A stretch of 8,019 bases of DNA from Erythrobacter sp. (GTDB lineage Bacteria; Pseudomonadota; Alphaproteobacteria; Sphingomonadales; Sphingomonadaceae): the NCBI GenBank assembly GCA_030731635.1, contig JANQTR010000173.1, positions 5,417-13,435 on the forward strand. The letters are read 5' to 3'. Below are positions 1 to 6,846 of this stretch, in pieces. A model generated the notes under the pieces. That model saw nothing but the letters and a program-made list of their open reading frames with translations. It was not told the origin of the DNA and did no database searches. The position numbers were made by a program, and so were the translations under genes. Position 1 is the stretch's first letter. Each line of letters begins with the position of its first letter.

Positions 1-1413
1 GTGCAGGGCCGCAACAGCGGGGCTGCGGTTTCGGTGCGGTATGAACGCAACATCGCCTATGGCAATGACAGCGTGGACAGCAATACATTGAGCGGGGTTG
101 CGCGCGGCACGCTGGCGGTGATCCCGAATGCGCTGAGTTTTGAAGCGGGGGCGCTGGCATCACGCACGCAATTGGATGGCAGCGGCGGAACAACCGCCAA
201 CCCATTGGCCAGCCAGGACGCGGAAAGCCGGTTCTACAGCGCCTATGCCGGGCCGAGCCTCAACACCCGTGTTGGCGCAGTGGATGTGAGCGGCATTGCT
301 CGCGTGGGTTACAACCGGTTTGAAACCGATGCGGCGTTGGTCAATCCTCAGGGAGATGTCGTCGATGTGTTCGATGACAGCGTGACCTATCTCGGCCAAG
401 TGCGCGCCGGGGTTCGCCCGGGCGAGATTGCGCCTGTCGGCCTGGCGGTCACCGCAGGCGGTTTTCAGGAAGATATCTCCAACCTCGATCAGCGGGTGCG
501 CGATCTCTATGTGCGCGGCGATGTGACCGTGCCGGTATCGCCCACGCTCGCACTGGTGGCAGGCGCTGGCTATGAAGATGTCGAAATCTCCAGCCGCGAT
601 GCACTGCGCGATGTTAACGGCGCGCCAGTGGTCGGCAGCGATGGCCGCTTTGTGACCGATAGCGCCGCGCCGCGCCAGATTGCCTTCGCGGTTGACGGCC
701 TGTTGTGGGATGTCGGCGTCTTGTGGCGCCCAAGTTCACGCACCAATCTGGCGGCGTCGGTTGGTCGGCGTTACGATTCGACCACCTATTACGGCACCTT
801 CACCTATGCCCCCAACCAGCGCAGCGCCTTTGCCCTGTCGGTGTATGACGGGGTAAGCGGGTTTGGTGGTTCGCTGAACAATTCGCTCGCAGGCTTGTCG
901 AGCGATTTTGAGGCGATCCGCAATCCCGTGACCGGTGATTTCGGCGGGTTGGTGACCGGAGCCGAAGGGCAATCGATCATCGGCGGGTTGGGCTCGGCTC
1001 GGTCGGCGGCGTTCCGCGGACGCGGCGTGCGCGCTTCGTACCAACGCACCTTGGGCCGCACCACAGCGGCGCTCGGCGCTGGCTATGACCGGCGCACCTT
1101 CATCGCGGCGCAGGGCACCGTGCTAGCGGCGGTCGATGGGCTGACCGATGAAAGCTACTATGTGGTCGGCGGCCTTTCGCGGCAACTTGGTCAGAGCGCC
1201 AACATCACCACCAATGCTTACGTCAACTGGTTCGATGCGTCGGGCAGCGATGGCAATGTCACCGCGCTTGGCGGATCGGCGGCTTACAACCAATCGATCA
1301 CCCAGCGCCTGACCGGACGGGCCGCGCTTGCGGTTGATTACATCGACAGCGATTTCTCCGCTGAAGACTTCGCCGTTGCCACCGCGCTGGTTGGCCTGCG
1401 CTACAATTTCTGA
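1..1413 (+). CDS. Outer-membrane beta-barrel protein, XrtA/PEP-CTERM locus type (5'-partial)
   Basis: The frame is open from the first base and ends at TGA 1411-1413, giving at least 470 residues. The GTG at base 1 is probably not the start: there is no signal peptide, and the sequence opens directly in a strand-like segment (AVSVRYERN). Through the whole length, short amphipathic strands rich in Gly, Ala, Tyr, Thr and Ser alternate with Asp/Gly/Asn-rich turns, and the protein ends in ALVGLRYNF, a C-terminal aromatic strand typical of outer-membrane barrels recognised by BamA. Position directly before the XrtA-type ATPase fits the PEP-CTERM-associated outer-membrane family (TIGR03016-like, related to putative porin/EpsL-type barrels). 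The likely role is an outer-membrane component for exopolysaccharide export or anchoring; this is inferred from context. The barrel call is firm, the family call moderate. Some related proteins are misnamed in databases, so a name alone should not be trusted. Confidence 0.8.
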   Translation: MQGRNSGAAVSVRYERNIAYGNDSVDSNTLSGVARGTLAVIPNALSFEAGALASRTQLDGSGGTTANPLASQDAESRFYSAYAGPSLNTRVGAVDVSGIARVGYNRFETDAALVNPQGDVVDVFDDSVTYLGQVRAGVRPGEIAPVGLAVTAGGFQEDISNLDQRVRDLYVRGDVTVPVSPTLALVAGAGYEDVEISSRDALRDVNGAPVVGSDGRFVTDSAAPRQIAFAVDGLLWDVGVLWRPSSRTNLAASVGRRYDSTTYYGTFTYAPNQRSAFALSVYDGVSGFGGSLNNSLAGLSSDFEAIRNPVTGDFGGLVTGAEGQSIIGGLGSARSAAFRGRGVRASYQRTLGRTTAALGAGYDRRTFIAAQGTVLAAVDGLTDESYYVVGGLSRQLGQSANITTNAYVNWFDASGSDGNVTALGGSAAYNQSITQRLTGRAALAVDYIDSDFSAEDFAVATALVGLRYNF

Positions 1414-1414
1414 C

Positions 1415-1420
1415 GAGGGG
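1415..1420 (+). promoter_or_regulatory. Ribosome binding site of the ATPase gene
   Basis: GAGGGG lies 10 nt before ATG 1431, in the 17-nt gap after the barrel gene's stop codon. It is the only Shine-Dalgarno-like run in that gap and supports the ATG at 1431 as the start. The gap is too short for a separate promoter to be likely, so the ATPase is probably cotranscribed with the barrel gene. Confidence 0.55.
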
Positions 1421-1430
1421 CCACAGTCTC

Positions 1431-2621
1431 ATGTATGAACATCACTATGGTTTCAGCGGGCGTCCGTTTCAGCTTACCCCTGATCCGCAGTTCTATTTCG
1501 AAAGCACCAGCCACAAGAAAGCGATGAGCTATCTTGGCTATGGTCTGAGCCAGGGTGAAGGCTTTATCGTCATTACCGGCGAAGTCGGCGCGGGCAAATC
1601 GACCCTGGTGGCGCACCTGATGCAGCGGATTGATCCGTCGGCTTTGACGGTGGCGCAGGTCGTCACCTCGGCGCTAGATGGTGCCGAGATTGTGCATGTC
1701 GTGGCACAGGCGTTTGGCCTTGCTGTCGAAGGGCATGACAAGGCCGGGGCTCTGGGCGCGATCGAACGGTTTCTGCAGGACGAGGCGCGCGCCGGACGGC
1801 GCTGTCTGCTGGTGGTAGACGAATGCCAGAGCCTTGATCTGACCGCATTGGAAGAACTGCGGATGTTGTCGAACTTTCAGCTGGGGTCGCACCCCCTGCT
1901 GCAAAGCCTGTTGCTGGGCCAGCCCGAGTTTCGCCGCACTGTCGCGCGCCACCCCGATCTTGAACAACTGCGCCAGCGGATCATCGCATCGCACCACCTT
2001 GAGGCGCTGGATGCGGACGAGGTTGAACATTATGTGCGCCACCGCCTGATGCAGGTCGGCTGGAACGGCTATCCCGCCTTTGCCGAAGGGCTGCTTGATG
2101 CGCTGTACCACCACACTGATGGGATCCCGCGGCGGGTCAATCAGGTGATGAACCGCCTGTTGCTGCTGGGCGCGATTGAAGAGCGCGACGAATTGTCGCT
2201 GGCGATGCTGGGCGAAGTGATGGCGGAAATGGCCGCGGATCAGACGCGCGGTGTCCGCGGCGGTAGCGGTGATCTCAGGACGGCACCTGCTGCGGTCGCC
2301 CAGGCTGCGCCTGACGCGGCTGTGCCCCGGACGCCCGACAGCTTACCCGCCACCGAAGTCGCCGCGCTGCTGGCGTCGCGCGATGCCCGCACCGCTGAAC
2401 TCGAAGCTGCGATCGGCGAATTGCAGGCCGCTGGCATGGGTCAGCGCGATGCGATGGGCGAACCGCTGGCGTCCGAAGATGCCCGGATCGCCGAGGCACG
2501 CTTTGCCACTGCGCTTGAACGGATCGAGGCGCGGCTGGAAGAACAGGAGCAATCATTCCGCCATGTGCTCACCATGCTGATCGAATGGCTTGAGGAAGAC
2601 CCGTCGCGCGAGGCGGCATGA
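1431..2621 (+). CDS. XrtA/PEP-CTERM-associated AAA ATPase (ExeA/GspA-like)
   Basis: This 396-residue protein starts MYEHHYGFSGRPFQLTPDP, the opening typical of the XrtA-system ATPase family (TIGR03015) and of ExeA/GspA-type secretion ATPases. Walker A is GEVGAGKST at residues 50-58 and Walker B is LLVVDE at 126-131, followed by CQSL. An IPRRVNQVMNRLLLLG segment near residues 230-250 fits the sensor-2/lid region. No transmembrane helix or signal peptide is seen, so it is probably cytoplasmic or peripheral. By analogy with ExeA/GspA it may power assembly or placement of an envelope export structure; its exact partner is unknown. The family core is about 270 residues. Here a tail of roughly 120 residues follows: first Ala/Pro-rich, then charged and probably helical or coiled-coil, with a short duplicated motif. 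Family assignment is strong; the cellular role is inferred. Confidence 0.93.
   Translation: MYEHHYGFSGRPFQLTPDPQFYFESTSHKKAMSYLGYGLSQGEGFIVITGEVGAGKSTLVAHLMQRIDPSALTVAQVVTSALDGAEIVHVVAQAFGLAVEGHDKAGALGAIERFLQDEARAGRRCLLVVDECQSLDLTALEELRMLSNFQLGSHPLLQSLLLGQPEFRRTVARHPDLEQLRQRIIASHHLEALDADEVEHYVRHRLMQVGWNGYPAFAEGLLDALYHHTDGIPRRVNQVMNRLLLLGAIEERDELSLAMLGEVMAEMAADQTRGVRGGSGDLRTAPAAVAQAAPDAAVPRTPDSLPATEVAALLASRDARTAELEAAIGELQAAGMGQRDAMGEPLASEDARIAEARFATALERIEARLEEQEQSFRHVLTMLIEWLEEDPSREAA
2370..2495 (+). repeat. Duplicated motif in the ATPase tail
   Basis: Residues 314-323 (LASRDARTAE, bases 2370-2399) and 346-355 (LASEDARIAE, bases 2466-2495) match at 8 of 10 positions, spaced 32 residues apart. 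The DNA copies match at 22 of 30 bases, so this is an old or partly convergent duplication, not a recent one. It sits in the Ala/Glu/Arg-rich, probably helical tail that lies outside the ATPase core. Confidence 0.5.
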
Positions 2622-2622
2622 C

Positions 2623-3552
2623 ATGAACGCTCGGTTCGACCCAGACTTTGCGCAAGCTGCGCCAGCAATCGTCAATGGCCTGTCGGTCGATGTCGAAGAC
2701 TGGTTTCAGGTCGGCGCATTTGAGAACGTGATTGCCCGCGGCGAGTGGGACAGCATCAAGACCCGCGTGGAAGACAATGTCTACCGCGTGCTCGATCTGT
2801 TTGCCGAAGCTGACGTCCATGCGACGTTCTTCACGCTTGGCTGGGTGGCACAGCGCCATCCCGACATGATCCGCCGGATTGTTGCAGGCGGCCACGAAAT
2901 CGCCAGCCACGGCTATGATCACGCGCGGGTATTCACGTTTGATCGCAAGGCTTTTGCCGAAGATATTCGCAAGGCGCGCAGCATCCTTGAAGATTGCGCG
3001 GGGGCGGCGGTAACTGGCTACCGCGCGCCGAGTTTTTCGATTGATCAGCGCACGCCATGGGCCTTCGCTGAACTGGCTGACCAAGGCTACGCCTATTCCA
3101 GCAGCGTCGCGCCGGTGGTGCATGATCACTACGGCTGGCCCGAAGCGCCGCGCTTTGCGTTTCGCCCGCTGCCTTGGTCGCAGATGGTCGAACTGCCGGT
3201 GACCACGGCTATGATGGGCGGCAGGCGCGTGGCGGCAGGCGGCGGCGGGTTTTTCCGGGTGCTGCCCTATGCCTTTTCCCGCTGGGCGATCCGGCAGGTC
3301 AATCGCGACGAGGGCCGCCCGGCGGTGTTCTATTTCCATCCGTGGGAAGTTGATCCTGATCAGCCGCGGGTGCCCAATGCACCGATGCGATCGCGCATGC
3401 GGCATTACACCGGCCTTGCCAAGATGGCGGGCAAGCTGAGCGACCTCGTGCATGAATTCCGCTGGGGCCGGATGGACGTGATCGCGCATCGTGAAGCCGC
3501 GCGTGCGGGCGAACTCGCCCCGCCGCCGATGGTTGCGGATAATCCTGCATGA
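2623..3552 (+). CDS. XrtA/PEP-CTERM-locus polysaccharide deacetylase (NodB-like, DUF3473)
   Basis: From ATG 2623 the product has 309 residues. It belongs to carbohydrate esterase family 4-like deacetylases, in the PEP-CTERM locus subgroup (TIGR03006 with DUF3473). Visible motifs are SVDVEDWF at 21-28 (catalytic/metal Asp23 and Asp26), SHGYDH at 95-100 (metal-binding His96 and His100), YRAPSF at 133-138, and FYFHPWEVD at 236-244 with the late catalytic-type His239. All key residues are present, so it is probably active, removing N-acetyl groups from amino sugars in the exopolysaccharide or its precursor. No signal peptide or transmembrane helix is evident, which suggests cytoplasmic action. 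The start is chosen because ATG 2623 follows the ATPase stop by 1 nt and has AGGCGG at 2611-2616. An in-frame TTG at 2590 would add 11 Arg-rich residues that do not resemble the family. The gene is probably translationally coupled to the ATPase. Confidence 0.93.
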   Translation: MNARFDPDFAQAAPAIVNGLSVDVEDWFQVGAFENVIARGEWDSIKTRVEDNVYRVLDLFAEADVHATFFTLGWVAQRHPDMIRRIVAGGHEIASHGYDHARVFTFDRKAFAEDIRKARSILEDCAGAAVTGYRAPSFSIDQRTPWAFAELADQGYAYSSSVAPVVHDHYGWPEAPRFAFRPLPWSQMVELPVTTAMMGGRRVAAGGGGFFRVLPYAFSRWAIRQVNRDEGRPAVFYFHPWEVDPDQPRVPNAPMRSRMRHYTGLAKMAGKLSDLVHEFRWGRMDVIAHREAARAGELAPPPMVADNPA

Positions 3553-4610
3553 ATGCGCCGGTGAAAACCGGCGAGGCCGTGCGCTTGGTCGATTTCGGCG
3601 ACGCACAGGACATGCGCCGGATCGACAGCTTTGCCGCCGAAGCGGGTGCAAGCCTGTTTCACCGCCCTGCGTGGCTGGCTGCGGTGCAAGCTGGGACGGG
3701 ACAGCGCGCTGCAGGGCTGGTGGCTGAACAGATGGGCGTGGTCACAGGTTGGCTGCCGCTGACCGAGGTGCGTTCTGCCCTGTTTGGCAAGGCGCTGGTT
3801 TCGAGCGGATTCGGGGTTGGCGGCGGGATTTGTGCTGGCAGCGATGCCGCAGTGCGCGCGCTCGCCAAAGCGGCAGAGGCTTACGCGCAGACCTGCGGCT
3901 TTGGCAGCATCGAACTGCGCGGCGGGACAATCCCGCAAGGCTGGGACACGTGGAGCGACAAGCATTGCGGCTTTGAACGCGCGTTGGCGTGCGATGATGA
4001 AGCGGAATTGCTCGCCATCCCGCGCAAGGCCCGCGCCGAAGTGCGCAAGGGGCTTGGTTTTGGTCACAAGGTCACCATTGGCCGCGATGCGCGCGATGTG
4101 GCGGTACATTATGCCTGCTACAGCGAAAGCGTGCGCAACCTTGGCACGCCGGTGTTTCCGCGCGAGTTGTTCCGGGCGATGCTGAACGCCTTTCCAGACA
4201 GCAGCGATATCCTTACCGTGTGGCAGGGCGATATCCCGCTGGCGAGTGTGCTGAGCTTTTACCATAATGGCGCGGTGCTGCCGTTTTGGGGCGGGGGCAG
4301 CCACGCCGCCCGGCCTGCGCGCGCCAATGAGCTGATGTATTATGAATTGATGTGCCACGCACGCAGGCAAGGCATGACACGGTTCGATTTCGGGCGCTCC
4401 AAGACCGGCAGCGGGCCTTACAGCTTCAAAAAGAACTGGGGCTTTGATCCGGTGCCGCTGACCTATGGGGCATGGTCTGACGGGGATGCGCCCAAGCGCA
4501 ATATTGATCCCACCGATGCCAGCTACAGCCGCAAGATTGATCTGTGGAAGAAGCTGCCGCTGCCGATCGCCAACATGCTGGGGCCGTGGATTGCGCGCGG
4601 GCTGGCGTGA
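3549..4610 (+). CDS. FemAB family protein, XrtA/PEP-CTERM-associated
   Basis: This 353-residue protein resembles the FemAB-like, GNAT-fold family found in exosortase A loci (TIGR03019). The best marks are in the C-terminal half: LGTPVFPRELF, then FDFGRSK at 279-285, and FKKNWGF at 293-299 followed by PVPLTYGA. FemA/B relatives transfer amino acids from aminoacyl-tRNA to peptidoglycan precursors. In this locus the acceptor is more likely the exopolysaccharide or another envelope glycan, but the substrate is unknown. No membrane segment or signal peptide is seen, so it is probably cytoplasmic. Its ATG overlaps the deacetylase stop (ATGA, 3549-3552), implying translational coupling. A perfect hairpin begins in the third codon. 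Family assignment is strong; acceptor and donor are not determined. Confidence 0.92.
   Translation: MNAPVKTGEAVRLVDFGDAQDMRRIDSFAAEAGASLFHRPAWLAAVQAGTGQRAAGLVAEQMGVVTGWLPLTEVRSALFGKALVSSGFGVGGGICAGSDAAVRALAKAAEAYAQTCGFGSIELRGGTIPQGWDTWSDKHCGFERALACDDEAELLAIPRKARAEVRKGLGFGHKVTIGRDARDVAVHYACYSESVRNLGTPVFPRELFRAMLNAFPDSSDILTVWQGDIPLASVLSFYHNGAVLPFWGGGSHAARPARANELMYYELMCHARRQGMTRFDFGRSKTGSGPYSFKKNWGFDPVPLTYGAWSDGDAPKRNIDPTDASYSRKIDLWKKLPLPIANMLGPWIARGLA
3556..3573 (+). promoter_or_regulatory. Perfect GAAA-loop hairpin just inside the FemAB gene
   Basis: CGCCGGT (3556-3562) and ACCGGCG (3567-3573) are exact reverse complements around a GAAA loop, a GNRA-type tetraloop known to stabilise RNA hairpins. 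The stem starts 4 nt after the FemAB ATG and covers codons 3-9. It lies within the ribosome footprint of initiation, so it could damp or time translation of FemAB relative to the deacetylase. There is no T-run after it, so it is not an intrinsic terminator. A perfect 7-bp stem of this kind can occur by chance in 8 kb of GC-rich DNA; the placement is what makes it notable. Confidence 0.35.
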
Positions 4611-5830
4611 TGGGGGAAATCCTGTTCCTTGCCCACCGTGTGCCGTTTCCACCGGATCGCGGCGACCGGATCCGTTCGCACCACCTGCTGAAGGCGCTGG
4701 CGGGCCTTGCCCCGGTGCATGTCGGCTGCTTTGCCGAGGGTGACCGCGCAGGCGAGGCGGATTTGGCCGCCATCGCCGCATCGCACTGCATCGTGCCGCG
4801 CGGCAAACCGCTGGCGCTGGCCGGGATCGAAGCCGTACTGACGGGCAAGCCTGTCAGCCTTACCGCGTTTCACAGCCGCAAGCTTGCCGCATGGGTGCGC
4901 GGTACCATCGCTGCGCGCAATATCACCGCGATCGTCGTTTTCTCGGGTCAGATGGGGCAGTATGTGCCCGATGATTTCACCGGCCGGGTGGTGATCGACC
5001 TGTGCGACGTCGATAGCGCCAAATTTGCAAGCTACGCCGAAGCCGGCGAGAAGGTGTGGCTCAACGCTCGCGAAGCGCGGTTGCTGGCGGGCGAAGAAGA
5101 ACGGTTCGGCCACCGAGCCGACGCAACGATCCTGATCTCGCAGGCAGAAGCGGCGCTGTATCGCAGTTGCCTGATCAATCCGGCGGCAGTCAATATTCAG
5201 GTGATCGGCAACGGCATCAACGCTGCGTTTTTTGATCCTGTCGGCATCGTCCCGCAGCCGGTCATTGCAGGTCTGCCGGGGCCGCATTTTACCTTTACCG
5301 GACAGATGGATTACCGGCCCAACGAACAGGCAGCGCTGTGGGTGATCGAAGCGCTGATGCCGAAATTGCGCGCGCGTTATCCCACCGCGATGTTCCATGT
5401 GGTGGGGCGCAATCCGACCGGCAAGTTGATGGCCTATCACGGCACCCCCGGTGTGCAGATATGGGGCGAGGTGCCAGACGTGCGCCCCTTCATCGCTGCG
5501 GCGGACATGGTGCTTGCCCCGCTGCTGATCGCGCGGGGGGTGCAGAACAAAGTCTTGGAAGCAATGGCGATGGCGCGGGCCGTGGTGGTCACGCCTGACG
5601 CGGCCACCGGGATCGCGGCGCAGGACGGCGCGCAATGGCTGGTGAGCCCGCCCGATGCGGAGGCGATGTGCGGCGTGATCGCGCCGCTGCTCGCCGATCC
5701 TGATGGCCGGGCGCAACTGGGCGCGGCAGCGCGGCAATTCGTGCTCGATCACCATGGGTGGGACGCGATGCTGGCTCCGCTGGCGGATATGGTCGCAAGT
5801 GGCGAGGAGAGGACGGCTCATGCCGCCTGA
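4610..5830 (+). CDS. XrtA/PEP-CTERM-associated group 1 glycosyltransferase
   Basis: The 406-residue product opens with ILFLAHRVPFPPDRGDRIRS at 4-23, the signature start of the exosortase A-associated sugar transferase family (TIGR03087), whose usual length is about 400. TGQMDYRPN at 230-238 begins the second Rossmann-like domain. GVQNKVLEAMAMARAVVVTP, ending at residue 329, is the C-terminal nucleotide-sugar-binding region of GT4-like enzymes. It probably transfers a sugar from a nucleotide donor to the growing exopolysaccharide repeat at the cytoplasmic face of the membrane; the sugar is unknown. The start is ATG 4610, which shares one base with the FemAB stop (TGATG). An in-frame ATG at 4544 would add 22 residues that do not fit the family and would overlap FemAB by 67 nt. 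The 3' end overlaps xrtA by 11 nt. Confidence 0.94.
   Translation: MGEILFLAHRVPFPPDRGDRIRSHHLLKALAGLAPVHVGCFAEGDRAGEADLAAIAASHCIVPRGKPLALAGIEAVLTGKPVSLTAFHSRKLAAWVRGTIAARNITAIVVFSGQMGQYVPDDFTGRVVIDLCDVDSAKFASYAEAGEKVWLNAREARLLAGEEERFGHRADATILISQAEAALYRSCLINPAAVNIQVIGNGINAAFFDPVGIVPQPVIAGLPGPHFTFTGQMDYRPNEQAALWVIEALMPKLRARYPTAMFHVVGRNPTGKLMAYHGTPGVQIWGEVPDVRPFIAAADMVLAPLLIARGVQNKVLEAMAMARAVVVTPDAATGIAAQDGAQWLVSPPDAEAMCGVIAPLLADPDGRAQLGAAARQFVLDHHGWDAMLAPLADMVASGEERTAHAA
5805..5812 (+). promoter_or_regulatory. Strong ribosome binding site deciding the xrtA start
   Basis: AGGAGAGG lies 7 nt before ATG 5820, inside the end of the glycosyltransferase gene. It is the best Shine-Dalgarno sequence in the window and selects ATG 5820 over the in-frame ATG at 5841 and over the far upstream ATG at 5703. 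A strong site here suggests xrtA can be initiated on its own as well as by coupling. Confidence 0.75.
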
Positions 5831-6833
5831 ACCTGCCGCCATGCCCGATGCTGCCGCGAACGCCAGCCTTGGCCGCATTCCCGATGCGTGGCGTGCGCCG
5901 CTGTTGGCGCTCGGCGCAGCATGGTTGGCGCTGATTGCCGTGACTTCGCCAAGCTGGGGCGAGATGCTGCACCAGTGGTGGAATATCGATACCTACAATC
6001 ACCTGTTGCTGGTGCCGTTCATCGCCGGCTGGCTGGTCGCGTTGAAAGAGGATGAACTGGCGCAGCTTGCGCCCAAGCCGTTTCTCCCCGGTCTTGTGCT
6101 GGTCGCAGCCGGGTTGGGGATGTGGTGGGCAGGGCGCGTCCTTGGCTTCAACCTGATCGCCCATGCTGGTGCCGTCGGTGCGGTGCTGGCAGCGGTAATC
6201 GCGGTGCTGGGCCTGCGGGTATCGCTGTTGCTCGCGCTGCCGATTGGCTTTGCTGGCTTCCTCGTTCCGTTCGGCGATGAGATCATACCGCCGCTGCAAT
6301 TCATCACCGCTGATATCGCGATTGCACTGACCCATGCGAGCGGCATTCCGGCAGAGATTGACGGCATCTATATCGACACGCCTGCCGGCCTGTTCATCGT
6401 TGCCGAGGCGTGTTCGGGGGTCAAGTTCCTGATCGCGATGGTGACTTTGGGCGTGCTGGTAAGCTTCACCCGCTTTGCCAGCTGGGGCAAACGCGCCGCG
6501 TTTTTGGCCGCATGCATCATCGTGCCAATCCTCGCCAATGGCGTTCGCGCGTGGGCGACGATCTTTGTCGCGCAATATGTCGGGGCCGAAAAGGCGACCG
6601 GGTTTGACCATATCATTTATGGCTGGGTGTTCTTCGCCATTGTGGTCGCCGCGATGCTGGCAGGGGCATGGCGGTTTTTTGAACGTGAGCCCGAAGACTA
6701 TGGCTGGCGTGCTGGGCAGCTGGCTCAATGGGGCTGGCTGACCCGCGCCGAGGATCGCAGCGCCGCACCCACCACCGCAGCATTCGCCATCGCCGCCATG
6801 GCCGCGATTGCTGCGCTGGCAGCGATGCTCTAG
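5820..6833 (+). CDS. xrtA: Exosortase A
   Basis: This is a 337-residue multi-pass membrane protein of the EpsH/exosortase family (TIGR02602, XrtA type). The catalytic residues are all present: Cys198 in AEACSGVKF, Arg243 in ANGVRAW, and His264 in FDHIIYGWVFF. YNHLLLVPFIAGWL near residue 60 and PPLQFITADIA near 160 are further family landmarks. About eight hydrophobic segments precede a final Ala-rich one at roughly 318-337. Exosortases cleave the C-terminal PEP-CTERM signal of exported proteins at the inner membrane and probably transfer them to an envelope acceptor, by analogy with sortases. Oddity: in many XrtA loci an EpsI domain (TIGR02914) is fused at the C-terminus or encoded beside it. 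Here the protein stops at TAG 6831-6833 right after the terminal helix, and no EpsI follows. No PEP-CTERM substrate is in view. Confidence 0.96.
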   Translation: MPPEPAAMPDAAANASLGRIPDAWRAPLLALGAAWLALIAVTSPSWGEMLHQWWNIDTYNHLLLVPFIAGWLVALKEDELAQLAPKPFLPGLVLVAAGLGMWWAGRVLGFNLIAHAGAVGAVLAAVIAVLGLRVSLLLALPIGFAGFLVPFGDEIIPPLQFITADIAIALTHASGIPAEIDGIYIDTPAGLFIVAEACSGVKFLIAMVTLGVLVSFTRFASWGKRAAFLAACIIVPILANGVRAWATIFVAQYVGAEKATGFDHIIYGWVFFAIVVAAMLAGAWRFFEREPEDYGWRAGQLAQWGWLTRAEDRSAAPTTAAFAIAAMAAIAALAAML

Positions 6834-6841
6834 GCCAGCGC
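6813..6841 (+). promoter_or_regulatory. 8-bp inverted repeat spanning the xrtA stop codon
   Basis: GCGCTGGC (6813-6820) and GCCAGCGC (6834-6841) are exact reverse complements separated by 13 nt. The loop holds the xrtA stop codon (6831-6833). The right arm fills almost the whole gap before the amidotransferase ATG at 6847, where a ribosome binding site would lie, and no good Shine-Dalgarno sequence is seen there. In RNA the hairpin could mask that start until ribosomes finishing xrtA open it. There is no following T-run, so it is not a typical terminator. The fold and function are inferred from base pairing only. Confidence 0.4.
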
Positions 6842-6846
6842 CCAAC

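Noticed and set aside
1..3. GTG at base 1 as the true start of the beta-barrel gene.
   Set aside because: The product would lack the signal peptide an outer-membrane protein needs, and the frame is open to the window edge, so the gene almost certainly begins upstream.
2590..2622. TTG start for the deacetylase, adding 11 residues.
   Set aside because: The extension is Arg-rich and lies inside the ATPase gene. ATG 2623 has AGGCGG at a suitable distance and the usual family N-terminus.
4544..4609. Upstream ATG start for the glycosyltransferase.
   Set aside because: It would overlap FemAB by 67 nt and add residues unlike the family, whose signature starts directly after ATG 4610.
5703..5819. 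Upstream ATG start for exosortase A.
   Set aside because: It would add 39 Arg/Trp-rich residues encoded out of frame in the glycosyltransferase gene; the strong ribosome binding site at 5805-5812 marks ATG 5820.
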